From assembly GCA_019312685.1 (NCBI GenBank), contig JAFDCR010000284.1, positions 1-10,189 of the forward strand: a DNA stretch of 10,189 bases. The letters are read 5' to 3'. Under the pieces are notes generated by a model, which was given only the letters and a program-made list of their open reading frames with translations, made no database searches and was not told the DNA's origin. The translations under genes were made by a program, and so were the position numbers. The DNA is from Deltaproteobacteria bacterium. Lineage in GTDB: Bacteria > Desulfobacterota > Desulfobulbia > Desulfobulbales > BM004. Shown here one piece after another: positions 1 through 5,641 of the stretch. Positions within the stretch are counted from its first letter, which is position 1. Each line of letters opens with the position of its first letter.

Positions 1-177
1 ATTCCTGAAGACCGAATAGGGAAAATTTTTACGCCGTTTTACACGAACAAAAATAGAGGTACCGGCTTGGGACTTGCCATCGTTAAAAACATCATCGAAG
101 AGCACAACGGAACGATTGAAGTTGAAAGCGAAACAGGCCAGGGAGCAACCTTTATTATTTCCCTTCCCCAGAAATAG
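1..177 (+). CDS. Sensor histidine kinase, C-terminal end only (5' part outside window)
   Basis: The frame is open from base 1 to a TAG at 175-177 and encodes about 58 residues of a GHKL/HATPase_c domain. Visible are the F-box (K-I-F-T-P-F-Y-T), the G2 ATP-lid motif G-T-G-L-G-L, the following A-I-V-K-N-I-I-E-E-H-N-G helix and turn, and the closing strand G-Q-G-A-T-F-I-I-S-L-P that ends the domain. This is the ATP-binding half that phosphorylates the kinase's own histidine before transfer to a response regulator. The sensor region, H-box and N-box lie upstream of the window, so its signal cannot be told. No response regulator follows; the next gene is a binding protein 427 bases away. Family assignment is secure; partner and role are unknown. 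Confidence 0.93.
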   Translation: MPEDRIGKIFTPFYTNKNRGTGLGLAIVKNIIEEHNGTIEVESETGQGATFIISLPQK

Positions 178-270
178 CCTGCCTTTAAAATTTCCTAATT
201 CAGCAATAATTTGCTATTGCCATATTGACCACATTGTGGCACTTTAGAGCTTAAAGGAGATTTTTGATAT

Positions 271-344
271 AGAAGGCCTCACTGCTTCCTTCCATTTTCA
301 TTGCCAGTTGCATCCCAATACTTATGAAAGTAGTGAGGCTTTCT
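271..344. repeat. 19-bp imperfect inverted repeat with 36-base loop
   Basis: The left arm 271-289 and right arm 326-344 pair over 19 positions around the perfectly matched core GCCTCACT/AGTGAGGC, with two G-T wobbles and one C-A mismatch when read as + strand RNA. The wobbles suggest RNA pairing more than a DNA operator. It is followed within four bases by a second perfect hairpin at 348-365. There is no U-tract, so a simple terminator is unlikely. Function unknown. Confidence 0.5.
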
Positions 345-538
345 TGCCTGGAAATTGCTTTCCAGCTTGTTTCTTCCATCTTCGGTTACTTTTGATCCTC
401 CATTTCAGATAGTCAAAATTCCCAGTTCACAATTTTCTGCGAATTCTACCGCAAAATTGTTTCTATTATTGCAAGATAGCTACACTCACTCACTACCAGA
501 CTACCCCTTTCCCATACTCATCAATCCATAAAAACACT

Positions 539-566
539 TTGGCTTCTTATATTTTCAGATTAAGAT
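539..566 (+). promoter_or_regulatory. Weak candidate sigma70 promoter for the TAXI binding protein
   Basis: TTGGCT at 539-544 and TAAGAT at 561-566 each match four of six consensus bases and are separated by 16 bases. They would give a leader of about 30 bases before the ATG at 605. This is a by-eye match in AT-rich DNA and may be chance. Confidence 0.22.
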
Positions 567-604
567 AACAATTGATCCTATGAAAAACTGCCAGGGAGGA
601 TGCC

Positions 605-1597
605 ATGAAGAGAACAGCGATTCTGTTAACAATTATTCTGTTTGCCCTACTTGAATTATCTGAAGCAAATGACAGGATTTTTGTAAATATAGGCACCGGC
701 GGGTTGACCGGGGTCTATTATCCAGCCGGCGGCGCTATCAGCCGAATGATCAACAGAAAAAGCAAAGTGTATGGCATCAAGTTGCACCCGGAATCAACCG
801 ACGGCTCTGTCTATAATATCAACGCCGTCTTAAACGGCGACCTTGAATTAGGCTTAGCCCAGTCAGACCGCCAGTACCAAGCTTATCACGGCCTGGCCGA
901 ATGGTCTCAGATTGGCCCTCGAAAGGAATTGCGCTCGCTCTTTTCCATCCATCCGGAATCTATTACCCTGGTCGCTACCGAAACAAGCGAAGTCAAAAAA
1001 GTAATCGATCTGATTGGTAAAAGGGTAAGTATCGGTAACCCGGGTTCCGGCCAGATGCAGAATTCCAAGGATGTCCTGGCTGCATCCGGCGTCAGCCTCG
1101 AAGCCATTGAGGCCAAGCAGGTCATGCCTATCAAGGCACCCGAGCTGCTTAAGGAAGGGGAAATCGACGCCTTTTTCTACACGGTCGGCCATCCCAACAG
1201 CAACATAAAAGAGGCCACCACCGGTTGTACCAAGGTGAATATTATCCCCATCACCGGTCCCGGCATTGATGCCCTTCTGCAAAAACATTCCTATTATTCC
1301 AGGACAGTGATACCGGCCGATCTATACTTCAGTTACGGTGCCAAGGAAGATATTGAAACTATTGGGGTCAAGGCCACACTTGTAGCTTCCAGTAAACTGG
1401 ACGATAATATTGTCTATGTTATTACCAAGGAAGTATTTGACAATCTTGAAAGGTTCAAGACACTTCACCCGGCCCTTGCTCTACTGACCAGGGAGAACAT
1501 GCTGCAAGGATTATCAGCGCCTATCCATCAAGGGGCCCTTAAGTATTACAAAGAGGCAGGCCTGGTAAAATATATCAATCCGGATTTAATTAAGTAA
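605..1597 (+). CDS. TAXI family TRAP transporter periplasmic solute-binding protein
   Basis: This 330-residue protein binds a small organic solute in the periplasm for a tripartite ATP-independent (TRAP) uptake system. Residues 1 to about 21 form a signal peptide (M-K-R-T, a leucine/isoleucine core, then S-E-A before N-D). The mature start (F-V-N-I-G-T-G-G-L-T-G-V-Y-Y-P-A-G-G-A-I) is the hallmark of the TAXI (TRAP-associated extracytoplasmic immunogenic) branch. The S-T-D-G-S-V-Y-N-I-N segment, the A-Q-S-D-R region and the G-N-P-G-S-G hinge also fit. A strong ribosome site, AGGGAGGA at 593-600, supports the ATG at 605. Length is normal. No fused DctQM membrane permease is in the window: the next gene downstream converges after 18 bases, so the protein is an orphan here. 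TAXI ligands include glutamate, 2-oxoglutarate and other acids; the ligand cannot be predicted. A sensory partner role with the upstream kinase is only speculation. Confidence 0.9.
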   Translation: MKRTAILLTIILFALLELSEANDRIFVNIGTGGLTGVYYPAGGAISRMINRKSKVYGIKLHPESTDGSVYNINAVLNGDLELGLAQSDRQYQAYHGLAEWSQIGPRKELRSLFSIHPESITLVATETSEVKKVIDLIGKRVSIGNPGSGQMQNSKDVLAASGVSLEAIEAKQVMPIKAPELLKEGEIDAFFYTVGHPNSNIKEATTGCTKVNIIPITGPGIDALLQKHSYYSRTVIPADLYFSYGAKEDIETIGVKATLVASSKLDDNIVYVITKEVFDNLERFKTLHPALALLTRENMLQGLSAPIHQGALKYYKEAGLVKYINPDLIK

Positions 1598-1615
1598 CTG
1601 TACTTCAGCTCATGA

Positions 1616-2785
1616 TTACATCATCAGGGCGAGCATTTCCCGGACCGCCTGGTCGAGTCCGACAAAAATTGCCCGCGCCATAATGGCATGCCCGATACTC
1701 AACTCCTCTATGGTTTCCAATGCTGCAATCCTTGAGGTATTGACATAGTTAAGACCATGCCCGGCATTCACTCTCAGGCCGGCTTCATATGCCTCTTCAG
1801 CGGCAGCGGCAATCAGCTGGAATTCCTGCTCCATTTCCTCTTCGCTGGCCGCATCACTGTATCTGCCTGTATGAATTTCAACAAAAGTGGCCCCGACCTT
1901 GCTGGACGCCTGAATCTGTTTTGAATCAGGATCGATAAACAGACTTACCGGAATACCGGCCTTACTCATCCGGGCGATCACACCCTTTAATTTCTTTTTC
2001 TGCCCGGCTACATTCAAGCCGCCCTCGGTTGTCAGCTCCTTTCTTTTTTCAGGAACGAGGGTGACCATATCAGGCTTAAGTTCCAGGGCAAATTCTATTA
2101 TCTCCTTTGCGGCGCCCATTTCCAGGTTAAGTTTCGTCTTAACCGTCTGCCGCAGCAATCTGACATCCCTGTCCTGGATATGCCTCCGGTCCTCACGCAG
2201 GTGAACCACAATGCCTTCGGCGCCTGCCAGTTCACAAAGGCCTGCTGCAAGCACCGGATCAGGCTCGCTTATGCCGCGGGCCTCACGTAATGTTGCCACA
2301 TGATCAACATTGACAGCGAGTCGTATCATTTCCTCTCTCCTTTTTCCTGTTAAGTCCTGTAATAGTTCCTTTTCCTTGCGAAACATCCTCTCGGCTTCCG
2401 GATCCGACTTTTCATGATCATAACCCAGAAGATGCAGAAAGCCGTGCACAAGCAGTATATCCAGACGCCGGTGCACTGAAATTCCATCAATCCGGGCCTC
2501 ACGGGCAGCGGTTTCCACCGAAATGACAAGATCTCCGAGCAGATTTCCTGCCATTGCCACATCTTCTCCCTCGGTGAGAGAAAAAGCCAGGACATTTGTC
2601 GGGCCGCTCCTGCCCCGCCAGGTTTTATTTAATTCGGCAATTTCCCGGTCGCCGACCAGGACAACACTCAATTCCGCCCCGGACATCCCGGCCCTTTCGA
2701 GCAGAATTCCGGCGGTCTTTAAAACATGTGGTTCATTGACCCGGGGCAGTCTGCCCTGGAAATCATTTCTGAAAAGAATCGGCAT
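1616..2785 (-). CDS. ybeY-pdxJ: YbeY-PdxJ fusion: rRNA-maturation endoribonuclease plus pyridoxine 5'-phosphate synthase
   Basis: One 389-residue frame covers two normally separate proteins. Residues 1 to about 150 are YbeY, a zinc metallo-RNase for 16S rRNA 3' maturation and ribosome quality control; the triad H-G-F-L-H-L-L-G-Y-D-H (His114, His118, His124) and the P-T-N-V-L-A-F-S segment are present. Residues 153-389 are a full-length PdxJ, which joins 1-deoxyxylulose 5-phosphate to 3-amino-2-oxopropyl phosphate to make pyridoxine 5'-phosphate. Its motifs are V-N-V-D-H-V-A-T-L-R, V-H-L-R-E-D-R-R-H-I, L-V-P-E-K-R-K-E-L-T-T-E-G-G-L, E-I-H-T-G-R-Y and A-G-H-G-L-N-Y. Both active sites look intact. 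The internal PdxJ Met153 (2327-2329) has a good Shine-Dalgarno sequence 7 bases upstream, so separate PdxJ may also be made. The upstream phoH neighbour matches the common ybeZ-ybeY pairing. The first ATG at 2783-2785 has an in-frame TGA 12 bases before it and only a weak ribosome site. Confidence 0.92.
   Translation of the reverse strand: MPILFRNDFQGRLPRVNEPHVLKTAGILLERAGMSGAELSVVLVGDREIAELNKTWRGRSGPTNVLAFSLTEGEDVAMAGNLLGDLVISVETAAREARIDGISVHRRLDILLVHGFLHLLGYDHEKSDPEAERMFRKEKELLQDLTGKRREEMIRLAVNVDHVATLREARGISEPDPVLAAGLCELAGAEGIVVHLREDRRHIQDRDVRLLRQTVKTKLNLEMGAAKEIIEFALELKPDMVTLVPEKRKELTTEGGLNVAGQKKKLKGVIARMSKAGIPVSLFIDPDSKQIQASSKVGATFVEIHTGRYSDAASEEEMEQEFQLIAAAAEEAYEAGLRVNAGHGLNYVNTSRIAALETIEELSIGHAIMARAIFVGLDQAVREMLALMM
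2327..2341 (-). promoter_or_regulatory. Internal ribosome binding site and start of the PdxJ half
   Basis: On the mRNA, AAGGAG-type bases (AGGAG at 2341-2337) lie 7 bases before the ATG at 2329-2327, which is where a free-standing PdxJ would start (M-I-R-L-A-V-N-V-D-H). The same bases encode the K-R-R-E-E linker of the fusion. Spacing and sequence are better than at the ybeY start, so independent initiation is likely. Confidence 0.6.
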
Positions 2786-2824
2786 TGCGGGTAATCAGAG
2801 CATGTAATTTATTATTGTCAAAAC

Positions 2825-3817
2825 CTACTTTTTTCTTGATCTCTGTTGGGTGCTTTTACTTTTACGTGATCCCTCTTTTTTGGCATAGGCGCGAATGATC
2901 TGCTGCACCAGCGGATGCCGTACCACATCAATATCAGAAAAAGTACTAAAACCTATTCCCTTTATCCGCTTTAAAATATGCGCCGCCTCCACCAGGCCCG
3001 ACTGCTTTCCCCTTGGAAGGTCTATCTGGGTAATATCTCCAGTTATAACAGCCTTGGAATCAAAACCTAAACGGGTCAGAAACATTTTCATCTGTTCATG
3101 GGATGTATTCTGGGCTTCATCGAGGATGACAAAGGCACTGTTCAAGGTCCGTCCTCTCATGAAGGCAAGGGGGGCGATTTCAACAATGCCTCTTTCAACA
3201 TATTCAAGCACCTTTTCCCTGCCCAGCATGTCATTTAAGGCATCATACAGCGGCCGCAGATACGGGTCCACCTTCTGGGCCATGTCGCCGGGCAGAAAAC
3301 CGAGACTTTCACCTGCTTCAACAGCCGGACGGGTCAGGATTATATTTTTGACCTGACTGGAGATCAATGCTGAAATGGCCATTGCAACCGCCAGGTAGGT
3401 TTTACCTGTACCGGCCGGGCCGATTCCAAAGACAATGTCATTCTGTCTGATTGAATCAATGTATTTTTTCTGATTGATGCTCTTGGGAGAAACTACGCGT
3501 TTATTGGCGGTTATATAGACACTGTCAAGAAATATTTCCTTCAGGTTCGCCTTGGAGGAGCGTTCCAGAATTCGCAATCCATAGGCCACATCTGAAGGAT
3601 ATATCGGATATCCGGCCTTGAGAAGTTCAAAAAGTTGCTGAAGGGCCCTTTCGGCTAATTCCACTTCATGCTTTAACCCCTTAAGGGTTAATTCATTGCC
3701 GCGGGCCTTTACTGAAACGCCGACTGCCTCCTCAATCGTTGTCAGGTTTTTATTGAGATCACCGTATAAAAGTCTTGCAAGATTATTATCTTCGAATTCA
3801 AGTTTTATTTCAGGCAT
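2825..3817 (-). CDS. PhoH family ATPase (YbeZ-like)
   Basis: This 330-residue cytoplasmic protein is a PhoH/YbeZ-type P-loop ATPase, a family tied to RNA metabolism and, through pairing with YbeY, to rRNA processing. The Walker A motif G-P-A-G-T-G-K-T is at residues 133-140 and the Walker B/DEAQ motif (I-L-D-E-A-Q-N) at 231-237. The family segments T-R-P-A-V-E-A-G-E-S-L-G-F-L-P-G-D and I-T-G-D-I-T-Q-I-D-L-P are also complete. The N-terminal 70 or so residues resemble the small KH-like domain of these proteins. The C-terminal tail is very basic (K-K-E-G-S-R-K-S-K...), fitting nucleic-acid binding. The ATG at 3815-3817 (M-P-E-I-K-L) is chosen over an upstream TTG at 3869-3871 that overlaps the preceding gene; its ribosome site is weak. 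It begins 25 bases after the selenoprotein stop and ends 39 bases before ybeY-pdxJ, consistent with one transcript. Translational coupling to the preceding gene is possible. Confidence 0.93.
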   Translation of the reverse strand: MPEIKLEFEDNNLARLLYGDLNKNLTTIEEAVGVSVKARGNELTLKGLKHEVELAERALQQLFELLKAGYPIYPSDVAYGLRILERSSKANLKEIFLDSVYITANKRVVSPKSINQKKYIDSIRQNDIVFGIGPAGTGKTYLAVAMAISALISSQVKNIILTRPAVEAGESLGFLPGDMAQKVDPYLRPLYDALNDMLGREKVLEYVERGIVEIAPLAFMRGRTLNSAFVILDEAQNTSHEQMKMFLTRLGFDSKAVITGDITQIDLPRGKQSGLVEAAHILKRIKGIGFSTFSDIDVVRHPLVQQIIRAYAKKEGSRKSKSTQQRSRKK

Positions 3818-3842
3818 GTGTTCAGATTCTTTCCGCTTCCCG

Positions 3843-4694
3843 TTATCGCTGCTTTGCGAGTTCAGCTTCAATCATTTTACTGATGGCACCAAACCCACGT
3901 TTTTTCAGTTTTCTCCCATTGACAAAAATAGTTGGCGTCCCTGTTATCCCCGCCTTTTTTGCTTCGGCAATATCCTGTTCAATTTTTTTTCGAACGGAAG
4001 GCCGCATCATATCCAGAGAGAACTTCTTCAGATCAAGACCGAGATTCCGGGCGATCTCCGGATATTTATCCTCATGTAATTTTCCCTGTTGCAGAAAAAG
4101 TTCATCGTGATACTCCCAGAACCTGCCCTGTTCCGCTGCAGCCATGGAAGCAAGGGCTGCGGGAAAAGCCTGTTTGTGGAAATCAAGCGGATAATGCTTG
4201 AAAACAACTTTTACACTTTCCGGGTACCTGTCGAGCACCTGCTCGAACAACGGCATTAACCTGCCGCAGTAAGGTCATTGGAAATCACTGAATACGGCAA
4301 CGACGATTCCGGCATCCGACGGGCCGAGAAAAGGGGAACCGTCCAGATTGAATTCAACGATTAAATGTATATCAACTGTTTTCAGGGTTTTGCGTTTACT
4401 GTCAATGAGAAGGAGCTGGTCTCCCTTGGAAGATATCGCTATATCGGTCACAGACGGCTCAACCTGGACCGTCCCGACCTGCTTGCCGTCAATGGAATAG
4501 ATAAGCACCTCTGCCTTATCGGTGAGGATAAAGGCCAGATCACCGGTTTGGGCTCTGGCAACATCTATCGGCGTTTCAGCAAGCTGAACCGCGCCTGAAA
4601 CCTCCCAGTCAACTTCTGTCCTGGCCGTAAATGGGATTAAACTTATAATCAGTGATAAAAATGCTGCCATCGCAGCCTTGCAAAATATTGTCAT
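3843..4694 (-). CDS. Secreted DsbA-family thioredoxin-fold selenoprotein (U-P-Y-C), TGA read as selenocysteine
   Basis: Two frames, 4278-4694 and 3843-4274, are joined in phase by a single TGA at 4277-4275. Translated through it, the junction reads V-F-S-D-F-Q-U-P-Y-C-G, with Sec140 in place of the first cysteine of the DsbA CxxC active site and Cys143 as the resolving residue. Residues 1 to about 24 are a signal peptide (M-T-I-F-C-K then a hydrophobic core to F-T-A). Residues 25-112 carry short strand repeats (P-I-D-V-A.., T-D-I-A-I-S-S-K-G-D-Q-L-L-L-I-D) like one or two beta-propeller blades. Residues 113-283 are the DsbA-like domain, with the cis-proline loop G-T-P-T (Pro254). The likely role is periplasmic thiol oxidation, isomerisation or reduction; the direction is not predictable. 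ATG 4692-4694 has AGAGG 8 bases upstream; a TTG at 4719-4721 is the alternative start. GG-loop hairpins follow the TGA (4231-4270). A nonsense mutation is the less likely alternative, since both halves are intact. Confidence 0.87.
4231..4277 (-). promoter_or_regulatory. Candidate bacterial SECIS element with its UGA codon
   Basis: Directly after the UGA (4277-4275) the mRNA can form two adjacent hairpins. The first pairs CGGCA (4266-4262) with UGCCG (4255-4251) around the hexaloop GGUUAA and can extend by G-U, C-G and A-U pairs across a U-U mismatch to 4270/4247; its loop GG starts 13 bases after the UGA. The second is a perfect 6-bp stem UCGAGC/GCUCGA (4246-4241/4236-4231) with loop AGGU, whose GG starts 35 bases after the UGA. 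Bacterial SECIS elements recognised by SelB typically carry a G among the first loop bases a few tens of bases or less after the UGA. Either hairpin, or both together, could serve. No folding program was run. Confidence 0.7.
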
Positions 4695-4706
4695 ATAACT
4701 TGCCTC

Positions 4707-4720
4707 TGTTTTGTAAAACA
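4707..4720. repeat. Small inverted repeat before the selenoprotein start
   Basis: TGTTTT (4707-4712) and AAAACA (4715-4720) are perfect inverted arms separated by two bases. They lie just upstream of the ribosome site of the selenoprotein in the 70-base gap after hypA. It may be a weak hairpin or operator; chance in AT-rich DNA is also possible. Confidence 0.25.
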
Positions 4721-4764
4721 ATGTTTATATGCCAAATTGATTTGAATTAACCTCAGTAAAAACT

Positions 4765-5109
4765 TCAATTAACCTCCATATCAATAATCTGCATCTCATT
4801 GCCCCTGGTGATCTTGATCGCACCGGAATTACACTCAGGACATGAAAAAATATAACGTTCTTCAGATTCAAACTGTGTGCCGCATTCTCGACAGAAACCG
4901 CCAATGGGAATATACTCAATAATCAGCTCAGCCTGACTTGCCGGAGTTCCGGCCTTTGCCATGTCAAAGGCAAAAACAAGTGCATCAGGAAGCAGGCCGG
5001 CAGCCTTTCCGACTTTAAGTCTGACCGATTCTATCGAATGGTAACCTTCTTTTAAGCAAAGCTCTGAAACTGTTTCAATCAGGCTCATGGCAATGGATGC
5101 CTCATGCAT
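4765..5109 (-). CDS. hypA: Hydrogenase nickel-incorporation protein HypA
   Basis: HypA is the small cytoplasmic metallochaperone that, with the GTPase HypB, delivers nickel to the large subunit of [NiFe] (or [NiFeSe]) hydrogenases. The 114-residue protein begins M-H-E-A-S-I-A, and His2 and Glu3 of that start are the family's nickel-site residues. This decides the start at 5107-5109 over an upstream in-frame ATG at 5119-5121 that would add M-I-P-R. The structural zinc site is complete: C73-R-E-C76 and C90-P-E-C93. Its first bases overlap the hypC stop by 8 bases, with GGAGG 12 bases upstream, so the two genes are probably translationally coupled. No hypB follows; the next gene is the selenoprotein. 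Family length is normal. Confidence 0.95.
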   Translation of the reverse strand: MHEASIAMSLIETVSELCLKEGYHSIESVRLKVGKAAGLLPDALVFAFDMAKAGTPASQAELIIEYIPIGGFCRECGTQFESEERYIFSCPECNSGAIKITRGNEMQIIDMEVN

Positions 5110-5344
5110 TCTCGGAATCATCCTCCAGTTTCTTCAATACTTCATCAAAAAGTTTAAGGGATTCTTTGCCTGCCTCAACATCCACCTTTTGGATGGCAAA
5201 ACCTGCATGCACGAGTACGTAATCACCTATCTCTGCCTCCTCGGGCAGAAGCATGAGATTTACCTGCCTTCTGGCCCCATACACCTCAATGGTTGCCAAC
5301 AGGCCTTCTTTGCTGACAATTTTTGATGGTATAGCTACACACAT
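5102..5344 (-). CDS. hypC: Hydrogenase assembly chaperone HypC/HupF family
   Basis: This 80-residue protein opens with M-C-V-A-I-P-S, the defining HypC start in which Cys2 is essential. HypC works with HypD to carry the Fe(CN)2CO unit and to dock on the hydrogenase large-subunit precursor. The middle part (A-T-I-E-V-Y-G-A-R-R-Q-V-N-L, then G-D-Y-V-L-V-H-A-G-F-A-I) is typical of the beta-barrel fold, and the acidic, lysine-rich C-terminal helix is usual. A clear ribosome site GGGGAGA lies 7 bases before the ATG at 5342-5344. It is the first gene of the minus-strand train and overlaps hypA. The order hypC-hypA without hypB, hypD, hypE or hypF beside them is unusual; those partners must be elsewhere if hydrogenase is made. 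Confidence 0.95.
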   Translation of the reverse strand: MCVAIPSKIVSKEGLLATIEVYGARRQVNLMLLPEEAEIGDYVLVHAGFAIQKVDVEAGKESLKLFDEVLKKLEDDSENA

Positions 5345-5445
5345 TCAGAATCTCCCCTAGTTAAAATGGACCACACAAGTATAAGAGTATGAATAATTTC
5401 CGGAATATTCAATCTAATATAAATCCTTGACCCCAATTAACCTAT

Positions 5446-5473
5446 TTGAGTGTCATTTTTAATTATTTATAGT
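5446..5473 (+). promoter_or_regulatory. Candidate sigma70 promoter for the response-regulator operon
   Basis: TTGAGT (5446-5451) and TATAGT (5468-5473) match four and five of six consensus bases with a 16-base spacer. They would give a leader of about 160 bases that spans the 5494-5505 palindrome. A rival is a perfect TTGACA at 5517-5522 with a weak -10 (TGTAAC, 5538-5543) after only 15 bases. Confidence 0.3.
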
Positions 5474-5493
5474 AGTTATAAGTAACTCATATG

Positions 5494-5505
5494 ACTTGCG
5501 CAAGT
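5494..5505. promoter_or_regulatory. Perfect 12-bp palindrome, possible operator
   Basis: ACTTGC and GCAAGT are exact inverted halves with no spacer, in the middle of the divergent control region and 136 bases before the response-regulator ATG. A site of this form suits a dimeric DNA-binding protein. The cognate regulator is unknown; the Fis-type activator encoded next to it is one possibility. Confidence 0.35.
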
Positions 5506-5641
5506 ATTATTGTTCATTGACATTCTGCAAGCCATATTGTAACCATTCACTGCAGTTGTTGGCCGGAAAAATTCAATCTTATGAATATTGTAATCACTTA
5601 TATACCTTCATTGTCGTTATGCGGTTTTCCAGGAGATAAAA

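Larger units (their letters stand above)
178..604. other. 427-base non-coding region with several hairpins
   Basis: No convincing open frame or similarity to a known protein is seen on either strand. The region holds several inverted repeats: 203-208/215-220 (GCAATA/TATTGC), a perfect CCACA-T-TGTGG at 229-239, a 19-bp imperfect stem 271-289/326-344, a perfect 7-bp stem 348-354/359-365 with a TTGC loop, and an 11-bp stem with a two-base bulge at 429-441/450-460. None is followed by a U-run, so none is a clear Rho-independent terminator. The region may contain the 3' end of the kinase transcript, the promoter of the binding-protein gene, and possibly a structured RNA. Confidence 0.6.
5345..5641. 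promoter_or_regulatory. AT-rich divergent intergenic region with palindromes
   Basis: This 297-base gap separates hypC (leftward) from the response regulator (rightward) and must hold promoters for both. It contains a perfect 12-bp palindrome ACTTGCGCAAGT (5494-5505), a 5-bp hairpin AGTTA-TAAG-TAACT (5474-5487), TTCCGGAA (5398-5405), an ATTCA/TGAAT pair (5571-5586), and a direct repeat ATTCAATCT at 5407-5415 and 5571-5579. No open frame is seen. No -24/-12 sigma54 promoter with correct spacing was found on either strand. The leftward promoter could not be placed beyond a TATACT-like -10 at 5383-5378 without a good -35. Confidence 0.5.

Noticed and set aside
237..252. Sigma54 -24/-12 promoter-like sequence (TGGCAC...GCTT)
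   Set aside because: GG and GC are 9 bases apart; a functional -24/-12 element needs 10, and the -12 box lacks the TTGC context.
863..1288. 141-residue minus-strand frame inside the TAXI gene
   Set aside because: It lies wholly within a well-supported gene on the other strand, shows no family motif and has no separate promoter or ribosome site; it is a shadow.
1598..1615. Terminator between the TAXI gene and ybeY-pdxJ
   Set aside because: Only 18 bases, with no hairpin and no U-run on either strand.
3869..3871. TTG start extending PhoH by 18 residues
   Set aside because: It would overlap the selenoprotein and adds a polar stretch unlike the family N-terminus; the ATG at 3815-3817 gives the normal M-P-E-I-K-L start.
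4275..4277. TGA read as a real stop giving two genes or a pseudogene
   Set aside because: The second half lacks its own credible start, signal peptide and first catalytic residue, while both halves stay in phase and the TGA matches a catalytic cysteine position with SECIS-like hairpins after it.
4725..4919. 64-residue minus-strand frame overlapping hypA
   Set aside because: It is an alternative frame of hypA, whose zinc and nickel motifs are in the other frame.
5119..5121. Upstream ATG of hypA (M-I-P-R-M-H-E)
   Set aside because: HypA needs the free M-H-E start because His2 takes part in nickel binding; GGAGG also abuts this ATG with no spacing.
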